From positions 1-6,922 of the forward strand of contig JAVEEH010000126.1 in NCBI GenBank assembly GCA_030840545.1: a DNA stretch of 6,922 bases. The letters run 5' to 3'. The DNA comes from Frankiaceae bacterium. Lineage in GTDB: Bacteria > Actinomycetota > Actinomycetes > JAFAQI01. This document shows positions 5,939 through 6,922 of this stretch, in pieces. A program made the position numbers and the translations under genes. Under the pieces are notes generated by a model that had not been told where the DNA came from, did not search any database, and saw only the letters and a program-made list of their open reading frames with translations. Each line of letters begins with the position of its first letter. The first letter of the stretch is position 1.

Positions 5939-6358
5939 GTGCTCGAGCTGCGCCAGGACCTCTACGACGCGATGGTCGCCCACGCCCGGCGCGACCACCC
6001 CGACGAGGCGTGCGGCGTGATCGCCGGGCCGGCCGGCAGCGACCGGCCGGAGCGCATCATCCCGATGCTCAACGCGGCGCGGTCCCCGACGTTCTTCGAG
6101 TTCGACTCCAAGGACCTGTTCAACCTCTACCGCGAGGTCGACGAGCGCGACGAGGACATCGTCGTGATCTACCACTCGCACACCGCCACGGAGGCCTACC
6201 CGTCGCGCACCGACATCCAGTTCGGCTCGCTCAACCCCGACGCGCACTGGGTGCTCGTGTCGACCCGGGACCCTCAGGTGGCCGAGCTGCGGTCGTTCCG
6301 GATCGTCGACGCCGCGGTGACCGAGGAGCCCGTTGTCGTCGTCGATGGCCTGGAATGA
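5939..6358 (+). CDS. mec: Mec, JAMM/MPN+ metalloprotease acting on CysO-cysteine
   Basis: Mec is the zinc hydrolase that, in M. tuberculosis (Rv1334), cleaves cysteine from the C-terminus of the CysO-cysteine adduct, regenerating the carrier. The 139-residue protein has the complete JAMM signature: Glu23 in HPDEACGVIAG and HSHTATEAYPSRTD (79-92), giving His79, His81, Ser89 and Asp92 in the exact HxH-x7-S-x2-D spacing. Stretches such as VAHARRDHPDEACGV and YHSHTATEAYPSRTD match the mycobacterial protein as I remember it. The start is taken at GTG 5939, the only plausible start between the DUF2017 stop and the conserved N-terminus. No good Shine-Dalgarno sequence is visible in the 19-base gap, so re-initiation after the upstream gene is likely. 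The next gene encodes its substrate, CysO. Confidence 0.95.
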   Translation: MLELRQDLYDAMVAHARRDHPDEACGVIAGPAGSDRPERIIPMLNAARSPTFFEFDSKDLFNLYREVDERDEDIVVIYHSHTATEAYPSRTDIQFGSLNPDAHWVLVSTRDPQVAELRSFRIVDAAVTEEPVVVVDGLE

Positions 6359-6377
6359 GGCCGCCAGGCGCCGGGTT

Positions 6378-6383
6378 GGGAGG
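6378..6383 (+). promoter_or_regulatory. Strong ribosome binding site for cysO
   Basis: GGGAGG lies eight bases before the ATG at 6392 and only two bases before the in-frame GTG at 6386. This settles the start at 6392 and makes cysO the best-initiated gene of this row, which suits a carrier protein needed in larger amounts than its enzymes. Confidence 0.75.
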
Positions 6384-6391
6384 ATGTGACC

Positions 6392-6691
6392 ATGGCCATC
6401 GAAGTCCGCATCCCGACCGTCCTGCGCAGCTACACCGCCGGTGCGAAGGCGGTCGACGCCAAGGGCGAGACGCTCAGCGACCTGTTCACCGATCTCGACA
6501 GCCGCTACGACGGGCTGCGCGGCCGGCTGGTCAGCGACGAGGGCGCGCTCAACCGCTTCGTGAACGTCTACCTCAACGACGAGGACGTGCGCTTCCTCGG
6601 CGGCATCGAGACGCCGCTGTCCGACGGTGACGTCGTGACGATCCTCCCGGCCGTCGCGGGCGGCGGGCGGGACGCAGACGTCCGAGCCTGA
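6392..6691 (+). CDS. cysO: CysO, ubiquitin-like sulfur-carrier protein (MoaD/ThiS fold) with C-terminal extension
   Basis: CysO carries sulfur as a C-terminal thiocarboxylate for cysteine synthesis by CysM. The 99-residue protein shows the family opening EVRIPTVLRSYT, the central RFVNVYLNDEDVRFLGG (55-71) and DGDVVTILPAVAGG (78-91). Mycobacterial CysO ends exactly at that Gly-Gly. Here it is followed by GRDADVRA (92-99), so the diglycine is not terminal. The carrier would need trimming, probably by the JAMM protease Mec encoded just upstream, before adenylation by a MoeZ-type enzyme (not in this window). Trimming is known for the related QbsE/QbsD pair of Pseudomonas, where a JAMM protease removes residues after Gly-Gly. 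The stop overlaps the cysM ATG by one base (TGATG), so translation is probably coupled. MoaD of molybdopterin synthesis is the alternative, but the neighbours argue strongly for CysO. Confidence 0.94.
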   Translation: MAIEVRIPTVLRSYTAGAKAVDAKGETLSDLFTDLDSRYDGLRGRLVSDEGALNRFVNVYLNDEDVRFLGGIETPLSDGDVVTILPAVAGGGRDADVRA

Positions 6692-6922
6692 TGACGCGCT
6701 ACGACTCGCTGCTCCAGTCGCTCGGCCGGACCCCCCTGGTCGGGCTGCCGAACCTGTCGCCCTCGCCCACGGTCCGGCTCTGGGCCAAGCTCGAGGACCG
6801 CAACCCCACCGGATCAGTGAAGGACCGCCCGGCGTTCTTCATGGTCGAGCAGGCCGAGAAGGACGGGTTGCTCACACCCGGGTGCACGGTCCTGGAGCCG
6901 ACGAGCGGCAACACCGGCATCT
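6691..6922 (+). CDS. cysM: CysM, O-phosphoserine sulfhydrylase (cysteine synthase), 3' end beyond the window
   Basis: This PLP-dependent fold-type II enzyme uses O-phosphoserine and thiocarboxylated CysO to make the CysO-cysteine adduct. The first 77 codons are visible. MTRYDSLLQSLGRTPLVGL is the typical start, and LWAKLEDRNPTGSVKDRP contains the PLP lysine at residue 44. LEPTSGNTGI (68-77) carries the substrate-binding loop and runs to the window edge. LEDRNPTGS is characteristic of the mycobacterial CysM rather than of CysK, although full discrimination needs the missing C-terminal part. The N-terminal region is about seven residues shorter than in M. tuberculosis, in the loop after NLSPS. 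The ATG overlaps the cysO stop by one base. Confidence 0.95.
   Translation, partial: MTRYDSLLQSLGRTPLVGLPNLSPSPTVRLWAKLEDRNPTGSVKDRPAFFMVEQAEKDGLLTPGCTVLEPTSGNTGI

Noticed and set aside
6010..6630. 206-residue plus-strand open frame across mec and cysO
   Set aside because: It is a frame-shifted shadow spanning two well-supported genes, with an Arg-rich composition and no motif.

Overview
The window is high-GC, densely packed bacterial DNA. It is best read as a chromosome segment of an actinobacterium. The main evidence is the block clpS - DUF2017 (aosR-like) - mec - cysO - cysM, an actinobacterial gene neighbourhood known from Mycobacterium tuberculosis (Rv1331-Rv1336), with a pncB gene diverging from clpS as in that genome (Rv1330c). 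The genus cannot be fixed from the sequence; a Nocardioides-like organism is my guess. No tRNA, rRNA, insertion sequence, phage gene or CRISPR array is visible.

Layout: (1) Positions 1-2054, plus strand: the 3' part of a small GHKL-type ATP-binding protein (RsbW/anti-sigma kinase-like), followed almost without a gap by a FadD-like acyl-CoA synthetase that ends in a (GACTCC)5 repeat encoding an Asp-Ser tail. (2) Positions 2055-2169: a short convergent intergenic region dominated by a long near-perfect inverted repeat. (3) Positions 2170-4978, minus strand: a three-gene operon transcribed as EamA/DMT transporter, then pncB (nicotinate phosphoribosyltransferase), then pncA (nicotinamidase). Each junction is a 4-base ATGA overlap. 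(4) Positions 4979-5054: a compact divergent promoter region with a 10-bp inverted repeat. (5) Positions 5055-6922, plus strand: clpS, a DUF2017 protein, mec (JAMM protease), cysO (sulfur-carrier protein) and the 5' end of cysM, which runs off the window.

How the genes work together: PncA and PncB perform consecutive steps of NAD salvage (nicotinamide to nicotinate to nicotinate mononucleotide), and the coupled transporter may move a pyridine or an unrelated metabolite. Mec, CysO and CysM form the sulfur-carrier route to cysteine: CysM adds O-phosphoserine-derived aminoacrylate to CysO thiocarboxylate, and Mec releases cysteine from the CysO adduct. ClpS delivers N-degron substrates to the ClpC/ClpP machinery.

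The observations most worth a second look are a CysO whose Gly-Gly is buried under an eight-residue C-terminal tail, a DUF2017/AosR homologue with no cysteine at all, the translationally coupled transporter-pncB-pncA unit, and the long hairpin between the convergent genes. No wholly new system is evident; these are variations on known actinobacterial modules.
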